DNA from: JACMLX01 sp040384325
GTDB lineage: Bacteria; Gemmatimonadota; Gemmatimonadetes; Gemmatimonadales; Gemmatimonadaceae
Length of the DNA: 64,000 nucleotides
Direction of reading: 5' to 3'
Assembly (NCBI GenBank): GCA_040384325.1
Contig: JAZKJL010000002.1
Location: forward strand, 350,621 to 414,620
Both the position numbers and the translations under genes were made by a program. The notes below the pieces were generated by a model. That model made no database searches. It was given only the letters and a program-made list of their open reading frames with translations, and was not told the origin of the DNA. How positions within the stretch are numbered: position 1 is the stretch's first letter; every line of letters begins with the position of its first letter. This document shows positions 15,812 to 24,331 of the stretch, in pieces.

Positions 15812-16641
15812 GCCCACACCCGGTGTTTCGCGACGGACTGCTGGACGGCCAGGTCGGCATCGTCACCGGCGGCGCCACCGGCATCGGGTTGGGGATCAGC
15901 AGCACGCTGGCGCAACTCGGCATGCACGTGGTGCTGGCCAGTCGCAAGCCGGAGCACCTGCAGCCGGCGGTGGAAGGGATCATCGCTGCCGGCGGCAAGG
16001 CCAGTGCGGTGCAGCTCGACGTCCGAGACCAGGAGCGGGTGCAGGCGATGGCGAAGGAGGTGCACGAGGCGCATGGCCGGATCGACCTGCTGGTCAACAA
16101 CGCCGCCGGCAACTTCTACGCACCTTCCGAGTCGCTGAGCGCCAACGCCTGGAAGAGCGTGATCGAGATCGACCTGTTCGGCACCTTCTATTGTACGCAG
16201 GCCGTCTTTCCGTACATGAAGGCGCAGGGCGGCGGCCGGGTGGTGAGCACCTCGATGACCCTGCACTACCGCGGCTGGCCCCTGATGGCGCATGCGACCG
16301 CTGCCAAGGCCGGGGTGGACGCCCTGACCAAGACGCTGGCGGTGGAGTGGGCCGACCATGGCATCCGGATCAATGCCATCGCGCCGGGCCCGATCCCGAC
16401 CGAGGGGGTACGAAAGGCCTTCACCCCTCCGCCGGGCGCCCCGGTGCCCGACTTCTTCAGCGTGGACAAGGCGATGGAGACGTATGCCCGGCAGGCCATT
16501 CCGCTCAAGCGCTGGGGTACGCCGGAGGACATCGGACAGATGGTCGCCTACCTCGCCAGCCCGGCCGGAGACTGGATCACAGGGGCCGTGTTCGTGGTGG
16601 ACGGCGGTGAGTGGCTCGCTAAGTCCAAGCAGGGCAAGTAG
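15808..16641 (+). CDS. SDR oxidoreductase, 2,4-dienoyl-CoA reductase-like
   Basis: A 277-aa short-chain dehydrogenase. The cofactor site is TGGATGIGLG and the middle motif is LLVNNAAGNFYAPSESLS. The active-site region reads STSMTLHYRGWPLMAHATAAKAGVDAL (ends STSMT and HATAAKAGV): the usual YxxxK tyrosine is absent and only the lysine remains, as in peroxisomal/bacterial 2,4-dienoyl-CoA reductases of the DECR2 type, which also share the NAAGNF motif and the NAIAPGPI-x-TEG segment. Likely role: NADPH-dependent reduction of 2,4-dienoyl-CoA during beta-oxidation of polyunsaturated fatty acids. The start overlaps the rnhB stop. Another enoyl-CoA-handling SDR function is possible. Confidence 0.82.
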   Translation: MSPHPVFRDGLLDGQVGIVTGGATGIGLGISSTLAQLGMHVVLASRKPEHLQPAVEGIIAAGGKASAVQLDVRDQERVQAMAKEVHEAHGRIDLLVNNAAGNFYAPSESLSANAWKSVIEIDLFGTFYCTQAVFPYMKAQGGGRVVSTSMTLHYRGWPLMAHATAAKAGVDALTKTLAVEWADHGIRINAIAPGPIPTEGVRKAFTPPPGAPVPDFFSVDKAMETYARQAIPLKRWGTPEDIGQMVAYLASPAGDWITGAVFVVDGGEWLAKSKQGK

Positions 16642-16672
16642 TTGAAAATTGTGGCACGAAACTCGCTAAGTA
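16642..16672 (+). promoter_or_regulatory. Possible promoter of the OmpA-like lipoprotein
   Basis: TTGAAA at 16642-16647 and TAAGTA at 16667-16672, 19 bp apart, in a short AT-rich island directly after the SDR stop and about 60 bp before the next start codon. The spacing is longer than ideal for a sigma-70 promoter, so this is only a candidate. Confidence 0.35.
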
Positions 16673-16731
16673 GGAAAGCACGAGACGAGGACCACCCTAC
16701 TCGTCCATCACTTTTCCAGGAGTTTCCTGCA

Positions 16732-17385
16732 ATGACCAACTCATTCCGTTCGGGCTCGGCCCTCCGTGCTTCGGCACTCCTGCTGACCGGCCTGTCGATG
16801 ACCGCCTGCGTCACCAGCAAGACCTTCAAGCGCGAGATGACGGCCACGCGTGCCGAGATCTCCACCGAGCGTGCCGAGCGTCTGCGCGCCGACAGCATCC
16901 TCGGGGCTGACCTGGTCGGCCTGCGCACGGAGCTGAAGAAGGAACTGGTTGACCTGCGCACCGAGTTCGATGCCAAGATCGTCGCCGCCGGCAACGGCAT
17001 GAAGGTGATGCTGCCGGTCAACTTCGCGTTCGACGACGCGATGGTGAAGGACGCCGACCGCGCCGCCCTCGAGCGCTTCTCGCAGATCGCCAACAAGTAC
17101 TACCCGGGCGCCGTGATCACGGTGGAAGGCTTCGCCGATCCGGCTGGCTCGCAGGCCTACAACCAGCGCCTGTCGTTGGCCCGTGCCGAGAACGTGAAGC
17201 GTGAACTGGCCACCAAGGGCATGGACGCTGCGCTGATCCGCACGATGGGCTTCGGTTCGCTGCGCCAGGTCGTGCCGGGCGCACAGAAGGATGACCCGGG
17301 CGCCGATCGTAACCGCCGCGTCGTGTTCGTGATCGAGAGCGCGGAAGCTCGCACCGCCGAGACGGCCGCCACGAACAACCAGTAA
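16732..17385 (+). CDS. OmpA family lipoprotein, peptidoglycan-binding (Pal-like)
   Basis: Outer-membrane lipoprotein expected to tie the outer membrane to peptidoglycan. ATG 16732 is preceded by AGGAG nine bases upstream. The signal peptide ends LTGLSMTAC (Cys25 as lipid site). Residues ~30-80 form a charged coiled coil (AEISTERAERLRADS, ELKKELVDLRTEFDAKI). The C-terminal ~110 residues are an OmpA domain: VNFAFDDAMVKDADRAAL, ITVEGFADPAGSQAYNQRLSLARAENVKREL and the DRNRRVVFVIES ending with the conserved NRRV. In canonical Pal the motif is GHTD; here it is GFAD, keeping the Asp. A strong terminator follows. Confidence 0.88.
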   Translation: MTNSFRSGSALRASALLLTGLSMTACVTSKTFKREMTATRAEISTERAERLRADSILGADLVGLRTELKKELVDLRTEFDAKIVAAGNGMKVMLPVNFAFDDAMVKDADRAALERFSQIANKYYPGAVITVEGFADPAGSQAYNQRLSLARAENVKRELATKGMDAALIRTMGFGSLRQVVPGAQKDDPGADRNRRVVFVIESAEARTAETAATNNQ

Positions 17386-17703
17386 GCAAGACCGTACTGC
17401 GATTCGGGTGGGGGGGGAATGCGGAAACGCATCTGCATCTGATGACCGGTACGTTTGAAGGCCGACGCGAAGTTGCGTCGGCCTTCTCCGTTTCAGGACC
17501 CCGCGCCGCCGGCCGACACCTTCGGCGTGTGCCGGAGACGCCGCGGCACTGGCGTTGCCCCGCCGGGTATGTTCTAGCGTGTCCTCTGGCACCCTCGGCA
17601 TCGGTGGCCGGTGCGCCAACGCCGTCCCGTCCGAGCGATGTGCTGTCGGCGGGATGCGGATCGTCTCCGGTACGGATCCCGATCACCACTCCACAGGTGT
17701 GCC
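17386..17703 (+). other. 318-bp gap after the OmpA lipoprotein gene
   Basis: Contains the terminator at 17457-17486 (listed separately), a run of eight or nine G residues near 17410, and about 215 bp before the next gene in which I see no RNA gene, repeat or convincing promoter. Confidence 0.5.
17457..17486 (+). terminator. Rho-independent terminator of the OmpA lipoprotein gene
   Basis: Perfect 12-bp GC-rich stem GAAGGCCGACGC (17457-17468) pairing with 17475-17486 around a 6-base loop, followed by TCCGTTT. It lies 72 bp past the stop codon. Confidence 0.8.
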
Positions 17704-19917
17704 GTGTTGCCTGTCCCGTCCACTGCCCGCACGCCGCTGATCAAGGCCGCACTGCTCGTGGCAGGGCTGGTCACGCTAACGGTTGCCGGCATTCGCCTCA
17801 CTGATCGCGCGGATGCGCGACGGGCGGTGCGGCATGGCCTGGCCGATGGCGCACGATTCGCCGATTCGCTCTCGACATTCGCGCACGCGACACCGGTACC
17901 ACGCGTGCCGTTCCCGGTCGCGATCGCGCTCCAGTACTTCGCACGCGCGCAGGTTGGCCTCGGCAGTCCCTTCCGGCTGGTGGACCTAGCGCGAACCGAC
18001 CCGCGCCTGCCGATCGCGTGGCGACCACGCGTCGCCAACGGCATCCTCGCCCGCTTGCAGCGTGACAGCCTCGCGATGCGCGCGCTGCCGAATGCGCTGA
18101 ACGTGGCGCTGGTCCGAGACAGCGGGGCAGGTCGCGCGGTGCTGCAGGCGGTGGACAGCATGATGGCGGGCGAAGCGGACTCGCCGCTGGCACTGGAGGC
18201 GTTCCGCATCGCATCGGCGCAGGCCAGCGCGCGTGGCCTGCTGCGACCGGGCGCGGTGCCCTTGATCGACGCCGCCGCGTTGCTGGCCTACGACCGTGGG
18301 CGCGCGCGTCGCGACCTCGATCGCGCCATCACCGCCGCGTCGCGCGGTGATGGGGACCTGCTGCAGGTGGTGGCGCAGTGGCGTGGTGAACGCCGCTTCA
18401 GCGTCGAACGGCCGTTGCTCGGCGAGACCTCACCATCGCCGCAGCGCATTGCGTTGCGCGTGCCCGCGATGCTGGCCGCGATCGAGCGTGCCTTGCAGCA
18501 GCGCGACAGCCTGTCGGCGATGAATCCCCGTTTCGCGATGGCGCCCGCACCGCTGCCCGCCAATGCGGCGCGCGCACTGTCGATGCTGATCAGCGTGCGC
18601 ACGCGTCCACCGCAGCCGCAGGTGCGACTCAGCGTGCTTGATGCACGCATCGTGGCGGTGGATCGCGGCGCGGTGCAGGCACCGGCGGCCAATCGCATGC
18701 TGCTCAGTGCGACCAACGAGGAAACGCTGGTGATGACGCTGGCTGGCGTCTCCGCCGACAGCGCGCTGGCGCCGATCGCGGCCGCCGCCACGTTGCTCGC
18801 CGCGCAGGGCATGCGCACGCTGGCGCAGGAAGCGCCGTTCCATCCGGGCCTGCTGCCACTCAACCCGCTGCAGGTGGCGGAGCGTTTGGGCCTCGCCTCC
18901 CTGACCTTCGGGCGCGATGTGCCCGCGGCGTGGCGTCCGTTTTATGCGCGTGAGTTCGCGACGGCGGTGGACGCGGTGCGCGAGGTCTTTCCGCGCGCCA
19001 GCTTCATCGGGCTCAACGTGCGCATCGGCGACACGGTGGTGTCGGGTGCACTCGCGGTGCATGATCCGCGGTCGCGCACATTGACGTTGCCGCTGGCCAC
19101 CGGTTTCGGTGCCGTCGGCCACGAACTGATGCACGACCTGGACTGGCAGGCGGCGCGCGACTACGTGGGGCGCACCGGCACCTACGCCACCGACAATGCG
19201 CTGCGCGGGCGTGGCCAGCGCACGGCGCCGATCGCGGCACCGCTGGCGCGGCTGGCGGAGTACGTGCCTGCCTCGGCGGTCAGCAACGCCTACAACACCG
19301 AGGCCAGACGCCCCGCCGAGCTGCTCGCCCGTGGCGCCGACTGGTTCCTCGCCGCGGCACTGGCGAGACAGGGACGTGTGAACGGCGTACTCAGCGCGGT
19401 GCAGGATGGCTGGATCCGTGGCTACGCCTCGGCGGCCGGTCCGGCGGCGTTCGCCGACCACCCGGCTGCGCTGGCGGCATTGTTCGACGCCATGCCGACG
19501 CTCGCAGTGCGTGCCCCGGTGGCGCCGCGCAGCGATGCCGAGCGCGCGCCGGATCTCGGCACCATCGCACGGGCGGCCTGGTTCTCGCCCATTCCTCAGA
19601 CGGACTCGGCTGTATTCGGCCGAGGCGATGCGCTGATTCCGGCGGCCCGTTCGCGCAGCTGCTCGCCGGTGGCGCGTCTGCGCCTCGCACCGGTGCAGCG
19701 GACGGCGCGGTCGGTGGCCGAGGATTTCCTGCAGCCGAGGGTGGAGCGGACGATGCGGCGCTGGGCGCGAATGACCGACACTGTCGCCTTGTCGCCCGAG
19801 TCGGCGATGCTGCGACTGGCGCTGCTGGGCGCACCGGTCGATCCCAGCGTGGTGCAGACGGCGCGCGACGCCTGGACCGCGGCGGCCTGGAGAGCGTTGC
19901 CCTGCCTGGCCGAGTGA
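17704..19917 (+). CDS. Large membrane-anchored HEXXH protein, unrecognised
   Basis: A 737-aa protein starting at GTG 17704 (VLPVPSTARTPLIKAALLVAG), with one N-terminal hydrophobic helix and no lipobox, so probably anchored facing the periplasm. Residues ~35-430 are Ala/Arg-rich helical sequence, perhaps TPR- or HEAT-like, without clear repeats. A zinc motif HELMH is at residues 473-477, in the setting GFGAVGHELMHDLDW. The nearest resemblance I can offer is the GHExxH-x-x-D of M13-type gluzincins, but the ExxxD ligand motif of that family is not evident. The C-terminal 250 residues are again helical. The frame stays open upstream to 17611. It precedes an MFS gene by 17 bp. Function unknown. 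Confidence 0.65.
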   Translation: MLPVPSTARTPLIKAALLVAGLVTLTVAGIRLTDRADARRAVRHGLADGARFADSLSTFAHATPVPRVPFPVAIALQYFARAQVGLGSPFRLVDLARTDPRLPIAWRPRVANGILARLQRDSLAMRALPNALNVALVRDSGAGRAVLQAVDSMMAGEADSPLALEAFRIASAQASARGLLRPGAVPLIDAAALLAYDRGRARRDLDRAITAASRGDGDLLQVVAQWRGERRFSVERPLLGETSPSPQRIALRVPAMLAAIERALQQRDSLSAMNPRFAMAPAPLPANAARALSMLISVRTRPPQPQVRLSVLDARIVAVDRGAVQAPAANRMLLSATNEETLVMTLAGVSADSALAPIAAAATLLAAQGMRTLAQEAPFHPGLLPLNPLQVAERLGLASLTFGRDVPAAWRPFYAREFATAVDAVREVFPRASFIGLNVRIGDTVVSGALAVHDPRSRTLTLPLATGFGAVGHELMHDLDWQAARDYVGRTGTYATDNALRGRGQRTAPIAAPLARLAEYVPASAVSNAYNTEARRPAELLARGADWFLAAALARQGRVNGVLSAVQDGWIRGYASAAGPAAFADHPAALAALFDAMPTLAVRAPVAPRSDAERAPDLGTIARAAWFSPIPQTDSAVFGRGDALIPAARSRSCSPVARLRLAPVQRTARSVAEDFLQPRVERTMRRWARMTDTVALSPESAMLRLALLGAPVDPSVVQTARDAWTAAAWRALPCLAE

Positions 19918-19934
19918 TCCCCTAGCTTCCGCCG

Positions 19935-21146
19935 ATGCCCCGGCTCCTGATCGCGCTCGCCACCATCCTGACCCTGATCCCAGTCACGCTGCTCGTGCCG
20001 GGACTGCGCGAGCTGGTTCAGGTGGCCCACGGCGGCAGTGCATCGGCCGCGCACGCGTTCATGACGGTGAACATGGTCAGCGGCATCGTGGCGGTGCCGC
20101 TGGTGATGCGGTGGCAGCGTCGTGCCGGCTCGGTACGGCAGTGGGTGTCGGCATTGCTGGCGCTGGATGCGGTGGTCTTCCTCGCCATGCGCTCGGCGAC
20201 GTCACTGGAAACGTTGTTCGCGCTGCGGGTTGTGGATGGCGCACTGCACCTGCCGGCGATCACGCTGCTGATGGTGGCGGCCAACCGGCTGGCCGGCCCG
20301 CGGCGTGGTGGTTCACTCGGGTTGCTGGGCTCGAGCCTGATGATCGGCGTCGCGATCGGATCACCATTGGGTGGTCGTCTCATCGATCGATCCCCTGACC
20401 TCGTCTACCTGGTGGGGGCCGCACTGTTCGTGCTGGCCGCGGTGATCTCGCTCGGCATCTCGTTGCCGCACGACGAACAGACGCGCACACCCAGCCGTCG
20501 CTATGCGTGGAACACCGAGATCGAACTGGCGTGGGTACCGCTCGCGTACGCGTTCATGGATCGCTTCGTGATCGGAGTGTTCGTGACCACGTTCACGCTC
20601 TTCCTCGGCGACGTGCACGGTGCCAGTGGTGCACAACGTGGCATGCTGATGGCGCTCTTCCTGGTGCCGTTCGCACTGCTCTGCTGGCCGGCGGGCAAGC
20701 TGGCGGATCGCATCGGCTGGTATCGTCCGCTGGTGACCAGCAACGTGTTGTTCGGCATCGTGTTCGCGATGTACGGACGCGTGCCGCTGTCGGTGCTGCC
20801 GGTGATGATGGTGCTGAGCGGTGTGTTGAGTGCGCTGATGTTCGCGCCCAACCTGATGCTCACCAGTGAGGTGGCACGGCGCGCCGGTGACGGCATCTTC
20901 GGTGCCTTCCAGATCGCAGGATCGGTTGGCTTCCTGGTGGGGCCGGCCCTGGGTGGAGTGCTGGTGTCGGTGCTGCGCGACGCGCAGGGTGCGGTGCAGT
21001 ACAACAGCATCTTCATGCTGGTCGGCACACTCGAGTGTGCGCTGGCGGTGGTGAGCGCGGTGGCGCTGGGCCGGCTGCTGCGGCGACAGGCGTTGCACGT
21101 GCGGCCTGCCGATGCGGTGCCGATGGGTGTGTCCGCGTCGACCTGA
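19935..21146 (+). CDS. MFS transporter
   Basis: A 403-aa integral membrane protein with about twelve hydrophobic helices in two sets of six, separated by a charged loop (PHDEQTRTPSRRYAWN) near residue 185. The motif-A loop after helix 2 is degenerate (MRWQRRAGSVRQW), but the equivalent in the second half, KLADRIGWYRP, matches the G-x-x-x-D-R-x-G-R/Y pattern. Major facilitator proteins use the proton gradient to export or import small molecules; an efflux-type (drug) transporter is plausible from the layout but the substrate cannot be inferred. Seventeen bases separate it from the preceding HEXXH gene, so the two are probably cotranscribed. Confidence 0.85.
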   Translation: MPRLLIALATILTLIPVTLLVPGLRELVQVAHGGSASAAHAFMTVNMVSGIVAVPLVMRWQRRAGSVRQWVSALLALDAVVFLAMRSATSLETLFALRVVDGALHLPAITLLMVAANRLAGPRRGGSLGLLGSSLMIGVAIGSPLGGRLIDRSPDLVYLVGAALFVLAAVISLGISLPHDEQTRTPSRRYAWNTEIELAWVPLAYAFMDRFVIGVFVTTFTLFLGDVHGASGAQRGMLMALFLVPFALLCWPAGKLADRIGWYRPLVTSNVLFGIVFAMYGRVPLSVLPVMMVLSGVLSALMFAPNLMLTSEVARRAGDGIFGAFQIAGSVGFLVGPALGGVLVSVLRDAQGAVQYNSIFMLVGTLECALAVVSAVALGRLLRRQALHVRPADAVPMGVSAST

Positions 21147-21198
21147 TTCGGGTCGGAGGAGCAGGTGAGCGTTCGATTTCCCACATCCAGGCACCATC

Positions 21199-21624
21199 AT
21201 GCAGCGCAACGTCGACCTGCTCCGCCGTTTCATGGCCGAGGTCTGGAGCCGCGGCGACCTGTCGGCGCTCGACACGTTCATCGCCGAGTCGTACACGGTG
21301 CACAGTGATCCGGGCGATGCGTGGGAAGGCCAGACGCTGACGCGCGATGGCTTTGCGCAGCGGTTGCAAACGTCGCGCGCACCGTTCCCCGACCTGCGAT
21401 TCGAGATCACGGCGATGGTGGCCGACGGCGACCAGGTCGCGATCGGGTGGATGATGCGTGGCACTCACACGGCGCCGATGGGTGAGTTGCCAGCCACCGG
21501 TCGCGCGATCGCGGTGCAGAGGATGACGCACTACGAGTTCCACGAAGGTCGCATCACGGGGCACCGGCAGGTGGTGGACCGGATGACGGTGGGGCGGCAG
21601 CTCGGGTTGTTCGGCGGCGGGTAG
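21199..21624 (+). CDS. SnoaL-like ester cyclase family protein
   Basis: A 141-aa protein of the SnoaL/NTF2-like fold. Recognisable family features: N-terminal helix NVDLLRRFMAEVWSRGDL, the DTFIAESYTVHSD segment, the RDGFAQRLQTSRAPFPDLRFEI stretch (the 'F-P-D-L' turn is the hallmark), MVADGDQVAIGWMMRGTH, and the C-terminal HEGRITGHRQVVDRM. Members range from polyketide cyclases to proteins of unknown role that bind small hydrophobic ligands. No polyketide genes are nearby, so a housekeeping or detoxification role is more likely. It is convergent with the small repeat lipoprotein, with a bidirectional terminator between. Confidence 0.8.
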   Translation: MQRNVDLLRRFMAEVWSRGDLSALDTFIAESYTVHSDPGDAWEGQTLTRDGFAQRLQTSRAPFPDLRFEITAMVADGDQVAIGWMMRGTHTAPMGELPATGRAIAVQRMTHYEFHEGRITGHRQVVDRMTVGRQLGLFGGG

Positions 21625-21709
21625 GGAGTCGTGCGGTCGTACTGATCGGCGATCGCACCACCGTGGCGGCGGTTGGGCTGCCGGACGACATGCACGGACG
21701 TGAAACGAC

Positions 21710-21740
21710 GACGGCCCGCGAGCAGGACTCGCGGGCCGTC
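21710..21740. terminator. Bidirectional terminator
   Basis: Perfect 13-bp stem GACGGCCCGCGAG (21710-21722) with 21728-21740, loop of five bases, between the convergent SnoaL-like gene (+) and the small lipoprotein gene (-). ATGTTT follows on the plus strand and GTCGTTTC on the minus strand. Confidence 0.8.
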
Positions 21741-21763
21741 ATGTTTACTGACTGCGATGGTGC

Positions 21764-22024
21764 CTACGGCTTCTTGGCAGCGGAGTCGGCAGCCTTCTTG
21801 GCCGAGTCGGCCATCGCACCCATCGCGCTCTTGGCGCTGTCGGCCAGCGAGTCGATGGCGCTCTTGGCGCTGTCGGCCATGGCACCCACGGCGCCCTTGG
21901 CGCTGTCCATCGAGGCGGCGGCCGCCGCAGCGGTGGAATCGACCGCTTCCTTCCTTTCACCGCCGCATGCGGTGAGAGCAGCCATCGCGAACAGGGCGGA
22001 GAAAACAGAAGTGGAACGGCGCAT
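21764..22024 (-). CDS. Small Ala/Ser/Lys-rich repeat lipoprotein
   Basis: An 86-aa predicted lipoprotein: signal peptide MRRSTSVFSALFAMAALTAC with Cys20 lipidated. The whole mature part is a low-complexity amphipathic helix made of 11-residue units of the type ADSAKSAMGAM (SAKGAVGAMAD, SAKSAIDSLAD, SAKSAMGAMAD, SAKKAADSAAK). Such 11-mer repeats resemble group 3 LEA proteins and the apolar-stripe helices of Lpp-like proteins. Start is chosen at 22024 because the signal peptide begins there; the frame stays open upstream into the tRNA gene. Could be an abundant envelope spacer, a stress protein or a scaffold; no function is established. Confidence 0.75.
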   Translation of the reverse strand: MRRSTSVFSALFAMAALTACGGERKEAVDSTAAAAAASMDSAKGAVGAMADSAKSAIDSLADSAKSAMGAMADSAKKAADSAAKKP

Positions 22025-22179
22025 GTGGTGTCCGGGCAGATGTGGTCGTGTCCGTGAACGGGCGAGCATGGACGATATGCGAGTCCGTCGCGATGCGCCA
22101 CGTGTGTGCACGAGCAGTGCCGTGCTCGAGTGGAGCAGCGACCTGAACGTTCGTGCGCTGTTCGCGCCGTCGTGCAGCA

Positions 22180-22252
22180 TGTCCCGAGTGGGGATCGAAC
22201 CCACGACCTACGGATTAAAAGTCCGCTGCTCTACCAGCTGAGCTATCGGGAC
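22180..22252 (-). tRNA. tRNA-Lys (anticodon TTT)
   Basis: Read on the minus strand it folds as a full cloverleaf: acceptor GTCCCGA/TCGGGAC, D arm GCTC-AGCTGGTA-GAGC, anticodon arm GCGGA-CTTTTAA-TCCGT with TTT at positions 34-36, variable loop AGGTC, T arm GTGGG-TTCGATC-CCCAC, discriminator A. The 3' CCA is not encoded. Confidence 0.97.
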
Positions 22253-22298
22253 GAAACAGCCTCCAATCTACCGCGACCGACCGCCTGACGCCGCCGGG

Positions 22299-23111
22299 TC
22301 AGCCCCAGCTGGCCCAACCGGTGACGCGATACTGGGCCCACGCCAGCGACTCGTACACCAGGCGCTGCATCACCAGCATGCGGTCGCGCGGGGTGCGCGC
22401 TGGCCAGCCCGCCACGCGCCACGGCGCCATGACACACGTCACCGGGAGGCCGAGCGCTTCCACCGTCGCGCAGGCGCGGCGCGTGTGCATGGGTGATGTC
22501 ACCACCGCGACGCGTTTCCAGCGCGCCTGAAAGGCGCGGCGGGTGAGGCGAACGGCCTCGTCGCGGGTCGAAGCCACCGAGTCGATCGTCTCGAGCGGGC
22601 CAGCGGCCGGCATCATCGCGATCAGTTGCCGCTGGTCGGGCATCGAGGTGAGGCCGGCCGGGCGGTCCTCGGAGCGCATCACGCTCACCACCAGTGGCAG
22701 CGACGGACGCTTCGACCGCAGCATGATGCCGGTCAGCAGGCGATCCAGTGACTCGCCGGACAACAATCCGCGCGACGTGACCGCTCCGGAGAAGACGAAC
22801 ACCGCATCCACCGATTCCAGGTTCACCGGGTCGTTGCGCACGAAGGGGCGCGCGAGGCGCGGCACCAGCGGTGACCAGATCCCGATCGCGGCCACCACCA
22901 TCAGCAGCAGCGCCTTCATCGCCATCCAGCGCAGCGCCCAGCGGCCGAGCAGGAGGCCGACGACGATGGCGATCGGGATCGTGATCGGTCGTTCACCGAC
23001 CGACGCCTGCAACAACCCGGTGACCCACCCTGCGCCGAGGATGAGCAGCGCCAGCGCTGCACCTTGGATCGGGGCCGCGGATACCTGTCGCACCTTCGCG
23101 CTGGAAACCAT
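22299..23111 (-). CDS. YdcF/ElyC family (DUF218) membrane protein
   Basis: A 270-aa protein with two or three N-terminal membrane helices (ALALLILGAGWVTGLL, PIAIVVGLLLGRWALRWM, LLLMVVAAIGIW) followed by a cytoplasmic or periplasmic DUF218 domain. That domain shows VDAVFVFSGAV near residue 100 (in place of the usual VVLGGG), the D-E-A segment TRDEAVRLTRRAF, and VAVVTSPMHTRRACATVEALG, the family's S-x-x-H-x-x-R motif. Relatives ElyC and SanA affect cell-envelope integrity and peptidoglycan precursor use. It sits between tRNA-Lys and an M48-like membrane protein on the same strand; 41 bp separate it from the latter. Confidence 0.82.
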   Translation of the reverse strand: MVSSAKVRQVSAAPIQGAALALLILGAGWVTGLLQASVGERPITIPIAIVVGLLLGRWALRWMAMKALLLMVVAAIGIWSPLVPRLARPFVRNDPVNLESVDAVFVFSGAVTSRGLLSGESLDRLLTGIMLRSKRPSLPLVVSVMRSEDRPAGLTSMPDQRQLIAMMPAAGPLETIDSVASTRDEAVRLTRRAFQARWKRVAVVTSPMHTRRACATVEALGLPVTCVMAPWRVAGWPARTPRDRMLVMQRLVYESLAWAQYRVTGWASWG

Positions 23112-23152
23112 GCGCCGAATCTAGCGCCACCGGGCCCGACCGCTGCTCCGGC

Positions 23153-24298
23153 TCAGTCGCCGGGCAGCAACACCCATAGCGATGGGCGACCGACGTTGCA
23201 GTGGACGGCGCGTGCCAACCCACCGACGCCGGCCCAGCTCAGGTACAGCATCACACGCGTCGCCTGCCACGCGCCGCCGACAGCCGGCGCTGCGTCTGCC
23301 GACACAGCCTGCATCGCCCGCAGGCGCGCACCGCGCGACGGCACCGGATGGAAGATGGTCTCGACCGTCGCACCACGCTCCGGCTCATCATCCTGCCATG
23401 CGTCGAGTTGTGTGATGGTCGTGCTCACCGCGTCCGCGTCGTGTGATCGCAGCGCGGCTGCATCGGCGGCGAAGACGGCCGGCCGCGAGAGCGACGGCAG
23501 CACCAGCACGCCGAGGAACGACCAGAGCGTGAACCAGGCGATCATCGTCACGAATCCGGCGGCCGTCACCAGGTCGGCGCGTGGCGCTGACGTGGCCAGC
23601 ACGAAGCCGACGGTGTTCCACGCCAGCGCCACCAGCGCGCCGCGGCGTCGCAGGCCGAGTCGCTTCACCGCGGCGCGTCGCGCGAGCACGACGGCCAGCT
23701 GCGCGTCGTCGAGCGATTCGATCCAGCGGGCCGGAATCCAGAGGCGCTGCGCGTCGGTGCCGGTCCAGCCACCCGTGAACGCGGGATCGTCGGAATCGGC
23801 GATGCGCACGGCCGACGGGGTGATGCCGGCCTCGCGCGCGGCCTCCTGCAACGCCGGTGTCGCGTCGCGCAATCGGATGCCGCCCGCCATCCACGCGATC
23901 AGGCCCTGCCGGCTCAGCAGCACCACCTGCAGCAACAGGAAGACGAGCATTGCCGCGGTGAGGCCGAACTGCTGGCCGGTGCGCAGCAGCAGCGCGGTGG
24001 AGAGCGCGAAGATCAGCCACTGCACCGTGACGCCGCGCAGCCAGCCGGCCAACCAGCGCAGCACACTCGGCTTCGCACGCACCACCAGCAGCCCGCCGGC
24101 AATGTCCACCGGCAGCAGCAATGCGGCGTGCAGCATCCAGGCGAGGGCGATGTTCGCCACCGCACTGCTGAAGGATTGATCGGCGAGCGGGTTGAGCAGG
24201 CGATGCGGCAGGTCGAAGGTCACCGCGGCGGTGCAGAGCAGCACCGTGCTGCCGACGCCGGTGATGCCAAGCCAGAGCCGCTGTCGTGCGTACGTCAT
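23153..24298 (-). CDS. M48-like membrane protein lacking the HEXXH motif (pseudo-protease)
   Basis: A 381-aa polytopic membrane protein. The N-terminal half has about four hydrophobic helices. The following segment resembles the M48/HtpX core: AFTGGWTGTDAQRLWIPARWIES, then LDDAQLAVVLARRAAVKRLG, where M48 enzymes have ...EELxAVLAHExxHxxxRD. Here the two zinc histidines and the Glu are replaced (LARRAAVKR). The C-terminal FHPVPSRGARLRAM matches the conserved HP-x-x-x-RI-x-x-L end of M48. So the fold seems kept but catalysis lost. It lies between the YdcF-like gene and the photolyase fusion, 33 bp after the latter's stop, so a minus-strand operon of three is likely. Function inferred only as a membrane pseudo-enzyme. 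Confidence 0.62.
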   Translation of the reverse strand: MTYARQRLWLGITGVGSTVLLCTAAVTFDLPHRLLNPLADQSFSSAVANIALAWMLHAALLLPVDIAGGLLVVRAKPSVLRWLAGWLRGVTVQWLIFALSTALLLRTGQQFGLTAAMLVFLLLQVVLLSRQGLIAWMAGGIRLRDATPALQEAAREAGITPSAVRIADSDDPAFTGGWTGTDAQRLWIPARWIESLDDAQLAVVLARRAAVKRLGLRRRGALVALAWNTVGFVLATSAPRADLVTAAGFVTMIAWFTLWSFLGVLVLPSLSRPAVFAADAAALRSHDADAVSTTITQLDAWQDDEPERGATVETIFHPVPSRGARLRAMQAVSADAAPAVGGAWQATRVMLYLSWAGVGGLARAVHCNVGRPSLWVLLPGD

Positions 24299-24331
24299 GT
24301 CTGAGCAGGAAGGGAAGGAAGTCTGCGCAGC

